Position numbers and translations under genes: made by a program
DNA from: Hysterium pulicare CBS 123377
Taxonomy: Eukaryota > Ascomycota > Dothideomycetes > Hysteriales > Hysteriaceae
Length of the DNA stretch: 64,000 nucleotides
Direction: 5' to 3'
Assembly (NCBI GenBank): GCA_000467715.1
Contig: AJFK01000108.1
Span: forward strand, 1 to 64,000
The notes under the pieces: model-generated
What the model saw: only the letters and a program-made list of their open reading frames with translations
Told to the model about the DNA's origin: nothing
The model's database searches: none
In this document: in pieces, positions 44,478-54,457 of the stretch
Numbering within the stretch: the first letter of the stretch is position 1
Layout: each line of letters starts with the position of its first letter

Positions 44478-47130
44478 TCAAACCACCCCCTCCTGAAACC
44501 TCTCGACGCCCTTTCTCACTTCCTTCACAATCTCACTCGCCTCCTCCTTTGTCCCAGCCTCAAAATCGTAACGTTTGGTCTCCCTCTCCTTAAATACAAT
44601 GACTCTAAACATTCTCGGGTGTTTCCTACTGACCTTGCACCCAACAATACTCGAGAAATGGACTGTGGTAGTCTTGCCCGGTTGTTCGAAGAGAGCCTTG
44701 GTGTTTGCGGCATTCTCACCAGGCATGATATGGATGTATTCGTTATCAAGGGCGAGCGTGCGAGATGTAGATGAGGCAAAGGACATAGGTTGTTTGCGCA
44801 TCACCGCATAGCGACGGTAGTAGGAAGTTGTGCTGAAAAGTGTGTTAGGATCATGCTTTTGGGCAAGTGGGTGGACGAGCCCAGTCCCGGAGATGGCGGC
44901 AGCGGTTCGGTCGCCCCTCTTCGTTTTCTTGGGTGCACCACCCGTCGATATAATAAGTGGCGCGTTGGGAGAAGAGCTGCCAGGAGAACCGGCGAGGCCA
45001 AAGGATACAGCGTCACCGATGAAACGACGTCTGGTAAGATCGAGGTCCATGCGCATTCCGAGCGCTTCGACTGTTCGATCAGAAGGTGCCACTGTCGTCG
45101 AGCCAGTGACTTTGAGGACATATAGGGCTTTGTCCAGGTTTAGATCTCGGCACACTCGGTCGAAGATCTCGGCAATGTAAGTGTCAGTTGTGCAATCGAT
45201 TGGGATATTCCTCGTGTTAAAGGTTTCGGTGTTTGTAAAATGTACTGTGACGGTTTTGACAGCGCCGGTTCGTGGTGTCGAGTGCGTGGTTGGAACGGCG
45301 GGAGCATCCAGGAGGTTGCTGGAATTTTTGCGGGTGGCGGTAGGTGCGAAGGATAGACCTATAATGGGATTGCGGAAGCTTCGGGCGCGGGCAGGGAGTG
45401 GTTTCATGGGAGCACCTAGCCTATCTTCTATACCTCGGGGTGTCTCTGTAGCAGATTCTTGGGTGGCTAAAGCTGCGGCCGCCTCACGACTGTATCTAGG
45501 TGTCACCTTTTCGTTCTCGCTTGTTTCTCGCTCAGTGGCTTCGACTAGGGCAAATTCATCCCATGGCTTGTCCCGTGCTCTGGGACGCATGCCGCGATTG
45601 TTATTGGAAGCAAAATCGGTGAGAGCCTTGTTCCTCGTCAAAGGCGGGAACTCATCATCCACCTCATCGTCCTCATACATGCGGAGAACCCAACAATTGA
45701 CATTCATTTTTTCATCAGAGAGCGACGGCTCCAATTTGTCTTCCTGGTATTTCCAAATAGCAAATCCGATGGCTTCGGACACGGTGACTTTTTCGCCTTG
45801 CTCGTCAAATTTCTTGAGTAGGAGCTCAACTGGTTTTGACGGTTTGGAGGAGAATGGACAATATATCTTGATGTAAAGGGGATTGGGATCGCCTTGGGCA
45901 GATAAGGTAGCAAATCTTTGCAGTGGATTCGATGGTTTCTGTTCCTTGGCTTGTAGAGCTTGGGTCAAAGCACTAATTGGCGGTATAACGCTAATCGGTC
46001 TGGGCGGAGGTAATGCTTGTAAGGTAGGAGCTGGTTGCTTTGGTTGCTTCTTGGGAGAAGTGTTGAAGGGGGTGATGGCTGGAGGAATAGCCGCAAGATT
46101 GGTAGGCGGGGACGAATTTAAAGGATCTTCAACGTCTCCTAGGAGTGATCCACTTCCTGCAGTTCCAGAAAACTCTGAAGATAGGCTATCCTCATCTGAT
46201 TCTGCACTATCATCGGGGTGGTTCATTTGATCCTCGCCTTCTCGTTCATCCTCTTGAATTCGCTGAGCCAGTAGATGACTTGCTTTTGCCGCTCGATGTG
46301 GATTGACTTTCTTTCTTTGGAAGACGATGGGATCAAGCTCATTCTCCGAAGACATTTCACTACTAGTTACCGTATCTCTTCGGGCGCGTTCCTTGATTGT
46401 TTCAACCTGACCCAGAGAACCTCTACGCAACCGACTGTCTGGTGGTCTTGATGGGGATGTCACCATAACCGAGGGGCCTTCTGCGTTATTAGTCAACGTA
46501 GAACCTTCTATGAGGTTACTTCGAAGCGCCGAGCCAGGTATGGGAGATGATCCAGCCCTCGTGCGGAGTGGCATCTTGTTGAACTTGATCTGGTTGGCAG
46601 GTCTGTCGGCACAAGGCAATCAGCATTGGGCCTGATAAGTGAGAAGTATGACCATACCGATGTGTTCCCTCGCCTTCATCATCACTCTCATCGCTAAGGT
46701 CACTACTATCTTCCTCTTCTAATTGTTCTTTCCTTCTTCTTCGCTTTGTGTTCAGCGCTGGTCCCACCGTATCATTGCTTCCACCCACCCCAGTCACCAT
46801 ACCTCCTTCTTCTTCATCTTCCCCAAAGCCTTCGGGTGCTTTGAGGCCTGCGGATCGAGGGGCTTGGAAATATTCAGAGGTGATGACGGTAGGAATAGGC
46901 GGGGAGTAGGTGCGTTTGATGTCGGCTGCATTTGGGACCCAACCTGCCGCGCGAAATGCGGGATTGTTGAGCACGGAAGTATTGACGTTGATCAATCGCT
47001 CACCGACACCATCTTTGATCGAGGAGAGGTATGCTGTACGTAGTTGGTAAAGCACAAAGCTGTAGAATGTTAACTCGGTGGCATGCGGAGTGGACTGCGG
47101 GGCTTACTCTTCGTTCTGCAGGAGAGACAT
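44478..47130 (-). CDS. sin1: TORC2 subunit Sin1 / Avo1 homologue
   Basis: Three exons (47130-47108, 47059-46658, 46602-44478) give 849 residues. The 23-base first exon codes MSLLQNED and joins FVLYQLRTAYLSSIKDGVGE, the conserved Sin1 N-terminus. A long acidic, Ser-rich disordered region follows. The CRIM domain lies at about 375-520 (PLYIKIYCPFSS, the EAIGFAIWKYQED region, VLRMYEDD), then a Ras-binding-like region (TVHFTNTETF), and a PH domain ends the protein (YYRRYAVMRKQPMSF, RKHPRMFRVIVF). Sin1 holds TORC2 together and presents AGC kinases through CRIM. It is head-to-head with a PRCC-family gene 254 bases away. Confidence 0.93.
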
Positions 47131-47384
47131 AGTGAATCGGCAGTAGTAACATGGTATTGTGGTACGACAGGATCTCGCTCGTATGCGAAAGCTTTCAGTC
47201 CAGCTGAATAACTAATGTCGAGGCATGGGAGTGTGGTGGAAGGGTGAATGCTGCGGCTCATTCGCCTGCTGGTGAAATCGCGGAGATCCCTGCGTGCGCC
47301 TTGACATTTCAGCCTCAACTTGGACTAAAACTTCAACACCAACCCAAGGCCCACATTCACGCCCTATACTTGCATACATTCACC
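47131..47384. promoter_or_regulatory. Compact divergent promoter between sin1 and PRCC-family gene
   Basis: Only 254 bases separate the two start codons, so the genes must share one short regulatory region. No specific site was identified. Confidence 0.6.
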
Positions 47385-48584
47385 ATGAATCTTGTCGGCT
47401 ACTCGGATTCAGAAGGCTCCGATAATGAAGCTCCGCCAGCTCCGAAACCTTCCGCCAAAGCCTCCGCCACCTCAGCGAAGCCCACTTTTCAAAAGCTCAT
47501 CGACCGCGCAAACCCTAACAAGATCAAAGTCAATCTACCTTCCGCTCCGAAACCAAATACGGGAAAGGATGATATCGAGGAGGATGCACCCCCTGCTAAG
47601 AAGGCGCGGACAGGAGGTGGTGGGTTTGGTGGGTTTAATGCGATGCTACCGGCACCGAAGAAGTCAGCGCCAGCCGCTGGGGCAATATCTGCGGGAAAGA
47701 GAGGCCTAGGGAGAGGGCTAGGAGCTGGCATCAGCTTGAAGACGGGAGCGGAGCCTGCATTTAGCAGGGAGCCCGTCAGTGTGCCTGATTACGGGGGGGA
47801 TGGTCCTCCATTGAAGAACGCTCCTGCGAATGGAACATCCAATCTGCCGTCTCCGATAAAAGAACAGAAACAGGAAGAACCTGAGATCAAGCTCGTTGGA
47901 AGGCCAATGAAGTTCATGCCCCTTTCAGTTACCAACAAAAAGAAAAAGAAGCCCGCTGTGATCCCTCAACCATCCGGTGTTGCAGCGGAAAAGCGTGCCC
48001 CCGCGGCAATCCTTCCAACTGCTGAGCCAAAACCAGCGCCCAAACCCAAGGTCTCTCTATTCTCCATAACTAAAGAGGAACCAGCGGTCCCCTCGAATCC
48101 CTCACTGAACGAGAAGTATGAACCTATGCTTTTCAGTGGAGAAGAGGAAGACGAAGTCGGCATCCCTGACGAGGCGCTCGAAGACACAAACACACAACCA
48201 CGTGGATCTATGCATGCTTTAGCTACCTCGTCTAATGCAGCCGGTGGTCCTCAAACTCTTACCCAGATAGCGTCCTCCCTGAATCTCTCAGAGGCAGAGA
48301 AACGTCAACTGTTCGGTCGCAAAGGTAAGGGGGACAAATTCCCAGATTTGTCCGGTGTCAATATCGTAGACTTCAACACAGACGCAGAGTACGCCCACAA
48401 CGAGCAATTACGAGCTGCAGGCGAAACCGTCCAACACAATGCGCTCAAATCCATCTCCGGTACTGGTAAGAACAGTTTGAGGAGCTTGATCAATGTGGCT
48501 GCGACGCAGAAGGATGCGTTGGAGGAGCATTTTGCAACTGGCAGGAGAAATAAGAAGGAGGCGGGGAATAAGTATGGTTGGTAG
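47385..48584 (+). CDS. PRCC-family protein (mitotic checkpoint regulator, MAD2B-interacting type)
   Basis: Single exon, 399 residues. It starts MNLVGYSDSEGSDNE, the typical acidic head of the family, then a basic, Pro/Ala-rich middle with KKAR and KKKKKP patches suggesting nuclear import. The conserved C-terminal block is complete: ESLNL-like SSLNLSEAEKRQLFGRK, VNIVDFNTDAEYAHNEQLR, and the ending FATGRRNKKEAGNKYGW. Human PRCC binds MAD2B and associates with splicing factors; the fungal role is inferred to be nuclear. The upstream open frame was not used because the conserved head begins at this ATG. Confidence 0.88.
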   Translation: MNLVGYSDSEGSDNEAPPAPKPSAKASATSAKPTFQKLIDRANPNKIKVNLPSAPKPNTGKDDIEEDAPPAKKARTGGGGFGGFNAMLPAPKKSAPAAGAISAGKRGLGRGLGAGISLKTGAEPAFSREPVSVPDYGGDGPPLKNAPANGTSNLPSPIKEQKQEEPEIKLVGRPMKFMPLSVTNKKKKKPAVIPQPSGVAAEKRAPAAILPTAEPKPAPKPKVSLFSITKEEPAVPSNPSLNEKYEPMLFSGEEEDEVGIPDEALEDTNTQPRGSMHALATSSNAAGGPQTLTQIASSLNLSEAEKRQLFGRKGKGDKFPDLSGVNIVDFNTDAEYAHNEQLRAAGETVQHNALKSISGTGKNSLRSLINVAATQKDALEEHFATGRRNKKEAGNKYGW

Positions 48585-49324
48585 ATTAGATCATAGTCCA
48601 TCCTTTGCAGAGGATTTGACATGCAGTCGACCGGCATATTGCTCTAATGGAGGTTTGTTGGACTTTCAGCCCAGATTTCCCTGGGTAAGCTAGCCGTTTG
48701 GGAATATTACACGAGATTAGCATTGGGTTTTCGTTAATGATGGTAATCATCAGTATTCCTCAATCATGTTAATGGGCAGCGATCTTCTTGACTTTGGCAC
48801 TCTTCTCGCATGTTTTACTGGAATACTTTTTTGCAGTGGCACCTTCACCTCCTCCCCCGTCTTTCCATTGCCCTATATTTGCTGAGGAAAAGCAGAATTC
48901 CCGTCTATGGTCAATGGGCTACTATTCCTTGTGCACCAAGCCAATTAGTAAGTATCTTAGAAATTGAGTGTCCGTAAACTTATCTAACTAATACTAGGTG
49001 ATGGCTTCTAGAACGAGAAGTACGGATAACAATGGACAATTTAGATGGATTGACTCCCTTGCTGCAAAGAAGAGTAATAGAGACAGTGCACCGCTATCTT
49101 AAGTATGACCAGCTAAAGTGAACTTTGGTGAATCTTGTTAGACAATCACCAAACATGAAGGTAGTAAATATCGCGACGATTATAGTTGACCGACAGTTTG
49201 TTGTTTGACCTCACCATATATGACAGCCAATCTGGATCTACATGACTTACTTTTCTATCTCATTGTCCTACTACTTACCTTAGCATCGTCTTACTTCCAA
49301 TACACCTCTACCTTCTTTAACAAG
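48585..49324. other. Intergenic region, 0.7 kb
   Basis: It holds the PRCC terminator and the promoter and leader of the SET gene. The open frame continues upstream of 49325 to 49205 with a hydrophobic stretch, which I take as leader. Confidence 0.4.
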
Positions 49325-50722
49325 ATGAGCTCCTCGGATGCAACCGACCTAGCTAATGGGCTCAACACAGTTCATCTCAGCCATTCCCCAGACGATAAGC
49401 TAAAGGAAAAGGCGAAGAATTCGCGCAAGGACCATCGCAGAGGAAGGAAAAACAAGAAAAAGGCAGCTCAAGGCAGCGAAGCAACAGCAACTCCTACGGA
49501 CGCTTCCTCGGAAAGGGCAGCCTCTGAGCCCTCTGGCGGACAAGATGCTGGCAATAGCAAACACAGCTCAATGTCTCCTCGCAACTACAAACGTTATTTT
49601 GAAATGAGGTCCGCACCAGATCGTGGATTTGGTCTCTTTGCCATCACGGCTATCTCGACAGGCACACGAATCATCTGCGAGCCACCACTCATGATCATTG
49701 ACGAAACTGAAAACACCACCGATGCCATATGCGAGCAGTTCTTTGCTTTGTCTGCCTCCGATCAGCAACTGTTGCTCTCACTCGAATCTACTGAGGACGA
49801 AATCAGCAGTGCTTTCCGTCACCGCATTGAGGCTCTGGAGAAAACTATCGAGAGTGAGAAAGACCAGACCACTCTTGAGGCATGCCAGGAAGAACTGAGC
49901 AGATGCACTATGGAATTCAAAGCGGTAGCCACATTCCGTACAAACTGCATCAACATGCAAGGCTCTTCAAACCAGACGTTCAACTTACCCGTCGCAACCG
50001 TGCAACCCTTCTCCCAAACCGAGCAACAAGAAGAAGGCTCCGATGACGACTCCGACGACGTAGAACCACAAGCCGCCGGTGTCTTTCCCACCGTCGCCCG
50101 TCTCAACCACTCCTGCCTCCCAAACACCTATCTCTACTTTAACTGCCGCACCAACCTCGCGACCGTACACGCCACCCGCGCCATCTCCGCCGGTCAAGAA
50201 CTCACCTTCTCATACCTAGGCGGCTCAACCTTCTACCAGCACCAATCCCTCCGCCAACAAACCCTCACGCGCTGGGGCTTCATCTGCACCTGTCCAGCAT
50301 GCGTGCAACCGAACGCGCACGAAGCAAACCGTCGCCAGATCTGGAAAAATCAATTTAACCTCCAACTCGTGCTGAAAGCGTATGCGGAGCGGGAAGACTC
50401 CACCATGACGGCCGATGAGGCGGACGCGGTGCTCCAGATGGCGTTGCAGAATATCATTCTACTTGAGAAAGAGCGGTGTGCGGATTTTGAGATGGCGCGG
50501 GTGAGACAAAAGGCTGCGGAGATGTGTGCGGTTTTGGGGAAGTGGAAGGCTGCGGCCCTGCATGCGAAGAAAGGGCTGCAGGTTGTGGAGACTTGTGTTG
50601 GGAGGGATAATGAGGAGTTCGTAAGGTTTGAGGCGTTTGTGGGGGAGATTGAGGAGAGGGTTGAGGAGCAGATGGAGGCGGAGAAGGGGAAGAAGAGGGG
50701 ACGGGGGAAGGGGAAGAGATGA
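49325..50722 (+). CDS. SET-domain protein
   Basis: Single exon, 465 residues from the ATG that starts MSSSDATD; an upstream ATG at 49220 would add a hydrophobic head. A Lys-rich N-terminus is followed by a split SET domain: RYFEMRSAPDRGFGLFA (start), a helical insert of about 110 residues, then ARLNHSCLPNTYLYFN (the NHSC core), ISAGQELTFSYL (with the catalytic tyrosine), and a post-SET-like Cys cluster RWGFICTCPAC. The C-terminus is helical, TPR-like, ending in a basic Lys/Arg/Gly tail. The arrangement fits SMYD-like or fungal SET proteins lacking the MYND finger. The target is unknown. Confidence 0.87.
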   Translation: MSSSDATDLANGLNTVHLSHSPDDKLKEKAKNSRKDHRRGRKNKKKAAQGSEATATPTDASSERAASEPSGGQDAGNSKHSSMSPRNYKRYFEMRSAPDRGFGLFAITAISTGTRIICEPPLMIIDETENTTDAICEQFFALSASDQQLLLSLESTEDEISSAFRHRIEALEKTIESEKDQTTLEACQEELSRCTMEFKAVATFRTNCINMQGSSNQTFNLPVATVQPFSQTEQQEEGSDDDSDDVEPQAAGVFPTVARLNHSCLPNTYLYFNCRTNLATVHATRAISAGQELTFSYLGGSTFYQHQSLRQQTLTRWGFICTCPACVQPNAHEANRRQIWKNQFNLQLVLKAYAEREDSTMTADEADAVLQMALQNIILLEKERCADFEMARVRQKAAEMCAVLGKWKAAALHAKKGLQVVETCVGRDNEEFVRFEAFVGEIEERVEEQMEAEKGKKRGRGKGKR

Positions 50723-51371
50723 AGGGTTTAACAGCTAGTTTTGGCTTGGGGAATGCGATACTGGAGCTCTGCGGGATTGTGGGGATCAAGTTTTCATGAC
50801 TACGGCTCAAAACACACATATGCGCGTCGGTCTGAGGCTGGATGAGCTTCGGAAGGGAAATCTGAAAGTGTGGCATCACTATACTAGGTAATATCTTTAG
50901 TCCTTCCATATTCATGTACAAATTGACAATGCTTCTACGAATCGCGTCCTTAATGGTCCGCCCAAAGCCCTACTTATCCAAAATACCTGCTGATGGCGTG
51001 GGCACAGTTTCTTCTCGGATTTCCCAGCATACGATCTTACAGCAGCCAGAATGAGATGGCCGTATCCTTTCCTATGATCCTCACCAATGTTCGATTTATA
51101 GGCTTAATCACGTGAAAGCCTGTCACTACCGCGAGTCTGGTACCGCAATCGATAACCCTACAATGCAGGCCGCAAACTTAGAGACAAGCTTGAAGCTCAA
51201 CCAAGCTCCCAAACTATCCCTCCCTTCTACAATTCCCCCTCACAGTGTCAAAGGCCAGGAGGCTTATCACAATGCTTTCCCACTTATAATTTATTAAGGT
51301 TATAGAATTTAGTTACTTATTTCTTACTAGTCTAGAATGGTGAATAGATTCTACTTGGTATCTAACGCTTA
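50723..51371. other. Convergent intergenic region, 0.65 kb
   Basis: Both flanking genes end here. A perfect TCACGTGA palindrome lies at 51108-51115. No gene was seen. Confidence 0.45.
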
Positions 51372-52687
51372 CTAGTCTTCATGGACTATTTCCGTAGTCA
51401 TGTCAATGACTTGGGGAAAAAGCACTTCCAGCTCCTCGTCCGGATCTGGCTTTCCCTTCGAATCCGACTCGTCGCTCTCGTCTCCATGCTCCTTCTTCTC
51501 CCCTCCCTTCTTCTTCTCCCCTTCGTTCTTCTTCTCTCCTCCCTTCTCTCCATCCTCCTTCTCAACCCCTTTCTCCTCCCCTTCCTTCTTCCCATCTTTC
51601 TCCTCCCCCCCAACAATCTTCTCCTCAACAACATCTTCAACAACATCCTGAACAACTACCTTCTCCCCCTTCGCTCTTTTCGAAACCTCTTTCTTGTCTC
51701 CATCCCCCTTCTTCTCTCCATCACCCTTCTTCTCTCCATCACCCTTCTTCTCCCCATCCCCCTTCTTCTTCCCATCCTTCTCCTTCTCCTTCTCCTTCTT
51801 TCCCTCCTCCTTCCCCTTCTCAAAAGTCTTCTCAAGAACATCACCCGGAATAACCCACCCCTTGTTTTCCTTGTCATCGTTCAAACCTCCCCCCAATCCA
51901 TCCACCCCCTCCACAAACCCCACAACGGCCACAACCTCCCTCTTCGAAACCCCTCCCTTCACCATCCGCTTCACATCCCGCAACTCGTACGGCGCATCGG
52001 CTGGCGCAATGAAGCAGCATCCAGCCGTGGTGACCAGCCCCTGGTCCATGGCCGCATAGTAATCTTTCGGCTTCATGTGCGCCCAGGCGTCGAAGGCGCA
52101 CGGGTGCGGGTGCTCGAAGCAATCTTCGGCGTAGTGGCCGCCGCGGGCGATGGGGCGGACGTGGAGGGCGCCTGTGTCGGGTGCGGTGACTGGATGGGGT
52201 TAGTGGGTTGATCTTGGGAGGGGTGGGCTGGTTGAAGTGGAGGGGGTAGGAAGAAGGGAGGAAGGAAGAAGGGAGGAAGGGAGAGAGAGGAAGTCTGTGG
52301 AAAGAGGCTTTGAGAGCTTTTACGCAAGGGGCTTGGGGGCTTTGGGGGATGGGTGGACAGGCGGGACTTGTGCTAGCACCTGTAGGATAGATGGGGGTAT
52401 AGGAGGGAGAAGTAAGGAAAGTTTAAAAGATTTGAGGCCAGTTAATATATGGAGATGAAAGGAGAAAGGAAAGAGTAGCTTTGCAGTAAAAGGCTTTGCA
52501 CATTGCTGCTCAACGCCCTCGTAGGCTTTGAACTCATGGTGAAGACGCAAGACTTGTGCCAGACAGAGAGAGGAAGAAATAGATGGACAGGCTTACTGCT
52601 TTCAGGTTGGGGGACAAGAGCAACAGGGGCAGCGAGCGCAACTTGGGCTGCGGCGGCGGCTGCGAGGAGAGCACTTGGGAAAATCAT
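51372..52687 (-). CDS. Predicted secreted protein with Lys/Glu/Gly-Asp repeat tail
   Basis: Exon 1 (52687-52597) codes a signal peptide, MIFPSALLAAAAAAQVALA, followed by APVALVPQP. Exon 2 starts at 52552 after a 44-base intron and codes ILRLHHEFKAYEGVEQQ. A last exon beginning near 52191 codes a Cys-containing domain (GGHYAEDCFEHPHPC, TTAGCCFIAPADAPYELRDV) and then an extremely charged tail with repeated KKGDGE units and an acidic end. The joins between about 52520 and 52191 are unresolved and may include another exon. I do not recognise the family. A secreted, highly charged protein could bind surfaces, metals or nucleic acid, but that is speculation. The tail is encoded by the 18-base repeat at 51700-51771. 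Confidence 0.55.
51700..51771. repeat. Tandem repeat, four 18-base units in coding sequence
   Basis: The units start at 51700, 51718, 51736 and 51754, each CCATC[C/A]CCCTTCTTC with a variable end. On the minus strand they code KKGDGE-like hexapeptides. Near-identity suggests recent slippage and possible length variation between strains. Confidence 0.75.
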
Positions 52688-53461
52688 TTTGATTAATTTG
52701 TGGTTTGCGGTGTATTGGAAAATTGATTTTGTGGTGATGAAGAAGTGGTAGGAAAAGTGCGGAGGGGAAACTCCTACTTATACTACCCGCTGAACTCTGA
52801 ATAAAAATTAGCGCGCCAACAATTCGTCGGTTTCGAGCTATTGTTGGCTCACTTTTCATCATGTGCTGTTGAAAATGAGATAACGGTATAGTGTTCATGG
52901 AACCGTGTGCTGGGCTATGATACAACAGGCAAACTCTAAGATGGACTGGTCTGACCATCCTTGGTCCGGTATATGGCTTTGCCGTCACGGTGCCGAGTAT
53001 TCACGTTCCATGTGGAATGCCTTCATCATCCTTTATGGTGGAAAAATCTTGGCCCCATGTGGAATGCCTTCATCATCCTTTTTGGTGGAAGAATCTTGAC
53101 CCCAAGAAGTCCAAGGGGGTCTTCGAAGTGGAAACCAAAGCATGTATATTAAGATGATGCGAAAGAAAAACTGGATAGCATGAAAAGCATTCATTCAGAA
53201 TATTCGTTCAGTGCATAAGCTCTATTGTGATGAACTCTGATTAAATTCGCTTGAAGCGTCATCATGAGACGATAGTATATTCGCCTCCTCCACCTCCTAG
53301 CAATACGCTGACCCATTTGAGGCATTCACGCTTCACTGTGTGGCATGATCCATTAGTTCAAGAACTACTTGCAATCATCAAAGAATAGACGGAAGAGTAC
53401 CGAGATCATCATCAAGGAGTTCCGAGTGCGGCTCCTCGCTTGGGCCGAGCGACCTGAATAT
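52688..53461. other. Intergenic region with a 47-base tandem duplication
   Basis: It holds the promoter of the Lys/Glu-repeat secreted gene (read leftwards). A duplication lies at 53008-53101. No gene was seen. Confidence 0.45.
53008..53101. repeat. Direct tandem duplication, two 47-base units
   Basis: Both units start CCATGTGGAATGCCTTCATC and differ at only a few positions (53008-53054 and 53055-53101). They lie about 320-410 bases upstream of the secreted-protein start, so they may duplicate a regulatory element. Confidence 0.8.
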
Positions 53462-53692
53462 CTAGTGGATTGGCAAACCGTGGCGCTTATCCGGGTGACC
53501 TAGTTATATCGATGAGTTCATGATGCACTTCATGGAGGTAATGAGAGGAGAGTTACCATCCGGCATTTTGTCATCGACTATTGGTTTGTTTCTGCCAGGC
53601 GCAATCTGGCCTCCAACCGGGTTAGCCACGGGAGCGGCGAGAGCGACTGAGCAAGCGATGAGGAAGGCTATGATGGTCAAATGGAAATGCAT
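53462..53692 (-). CDS. Small secreted peptide precursor (57 residues)
   Basis: Two exons (53692-53557, 53499-53462) with a 57-base GTAACT..TAG intron give 57 residues. MHFHLTIIAFLIACSVALA is a clear signal peptide; the mature part starts APVANPVGG and ends DGHPDKRHGLPIH. It has no cysteine after the signal and one dibasic Lys-Arg that a Kex2-like protease could cut, leaving HGLPIH. The frame through the intron is open for a while and gives a longer alternative end; the spliced form was preferred because it has good splice ends and a short hydrophilic finish. The VALAAPVA junction is shared with the secreted protein 0.8 kb away on the same strand. Function unknown; effector or signal peptide is a guess. 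Confidence 0.55.
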
Positions 53693-54457
53693 TGTGGAGG
53701 TTCTGTTTTCTGGAAAGATGATTCGTGATTTCTTGAGATCTGGGTGGAACTCAATGTTGAGGGATGAGATGTGCAATATACACCTCGGATTAAACAGTTT
53801 CGGTTCGCCTTGGTTCGAAAACGAGATCCAGTTTCGGAGAGGCCAACTGTCCCGTGGTTAGTGCTCGCAATAAGTGACTGCACCATTATTGTTCAAGCAA
53901 TGATTTTGATCGCCTCGCGTAGTTTTGCTGCCCGCCGATGCGCCCATCTCCAGTAGAGAGTTTGATTGGAGTTCTTTTCGGAGCGATGAATAGATGCGGA
54001 CTCCGGCTTTGATAAATTGGACCCTATGTTTCAGCATGATTCAGAACCAAAGAAACAAGACCAATGAGAACTCAACGCAAAATCAAAGAAACACCGTTAC
54101 ATCATTCAACGAAATCAACCATAAATGGGAGCTTTAAACATAATCACCGCTTACGCGTGGTTGAGCTTTGCAAACTCTTCTTCAGCATGATTCATAGTCC
54201 CAGTGCCAAGTAGGGATAAAAATCAGGGCCTTGATATATTGGCAATGAAACATGGTTCAAATTGCGAAGGTGGAAAGATGTGATGAAAAAGGATGAGGCC
54301 AGGAAGACGGGAATGAGTCAGCGCCAAGCGTGCGGCCACAAGAGAGATTGTCCCTCAGGACGGCATCATAGAATGCCCATGAATATTCAAATTCCCTATC
54401 AAAAATTGATTATGGATATCAGTATAGGCTCATAAGAACATTACAAAACCGAATCTG
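53693..54457. other. Intergenic region, 0.8 kb
   Basis: It holds the promoter of the small peptide gene (read leftwards) and the 3' flank of the FHS permease. No gene was seen. Confidence 0.45.

Noticed and set aside
44525-46230. Long plus-strand frames antisense to sin1
   Set aside because: Shadows of a well-supported CRIM/PH coding exon.
51381-52211. 276-codon plus-strand frame, Leu/Pro-rich, resembling membrane spans
   Set aside because: It is the complement of a Lys/Glu-rich coding exon; the CT-rich strand gives false hydrophobic runs.
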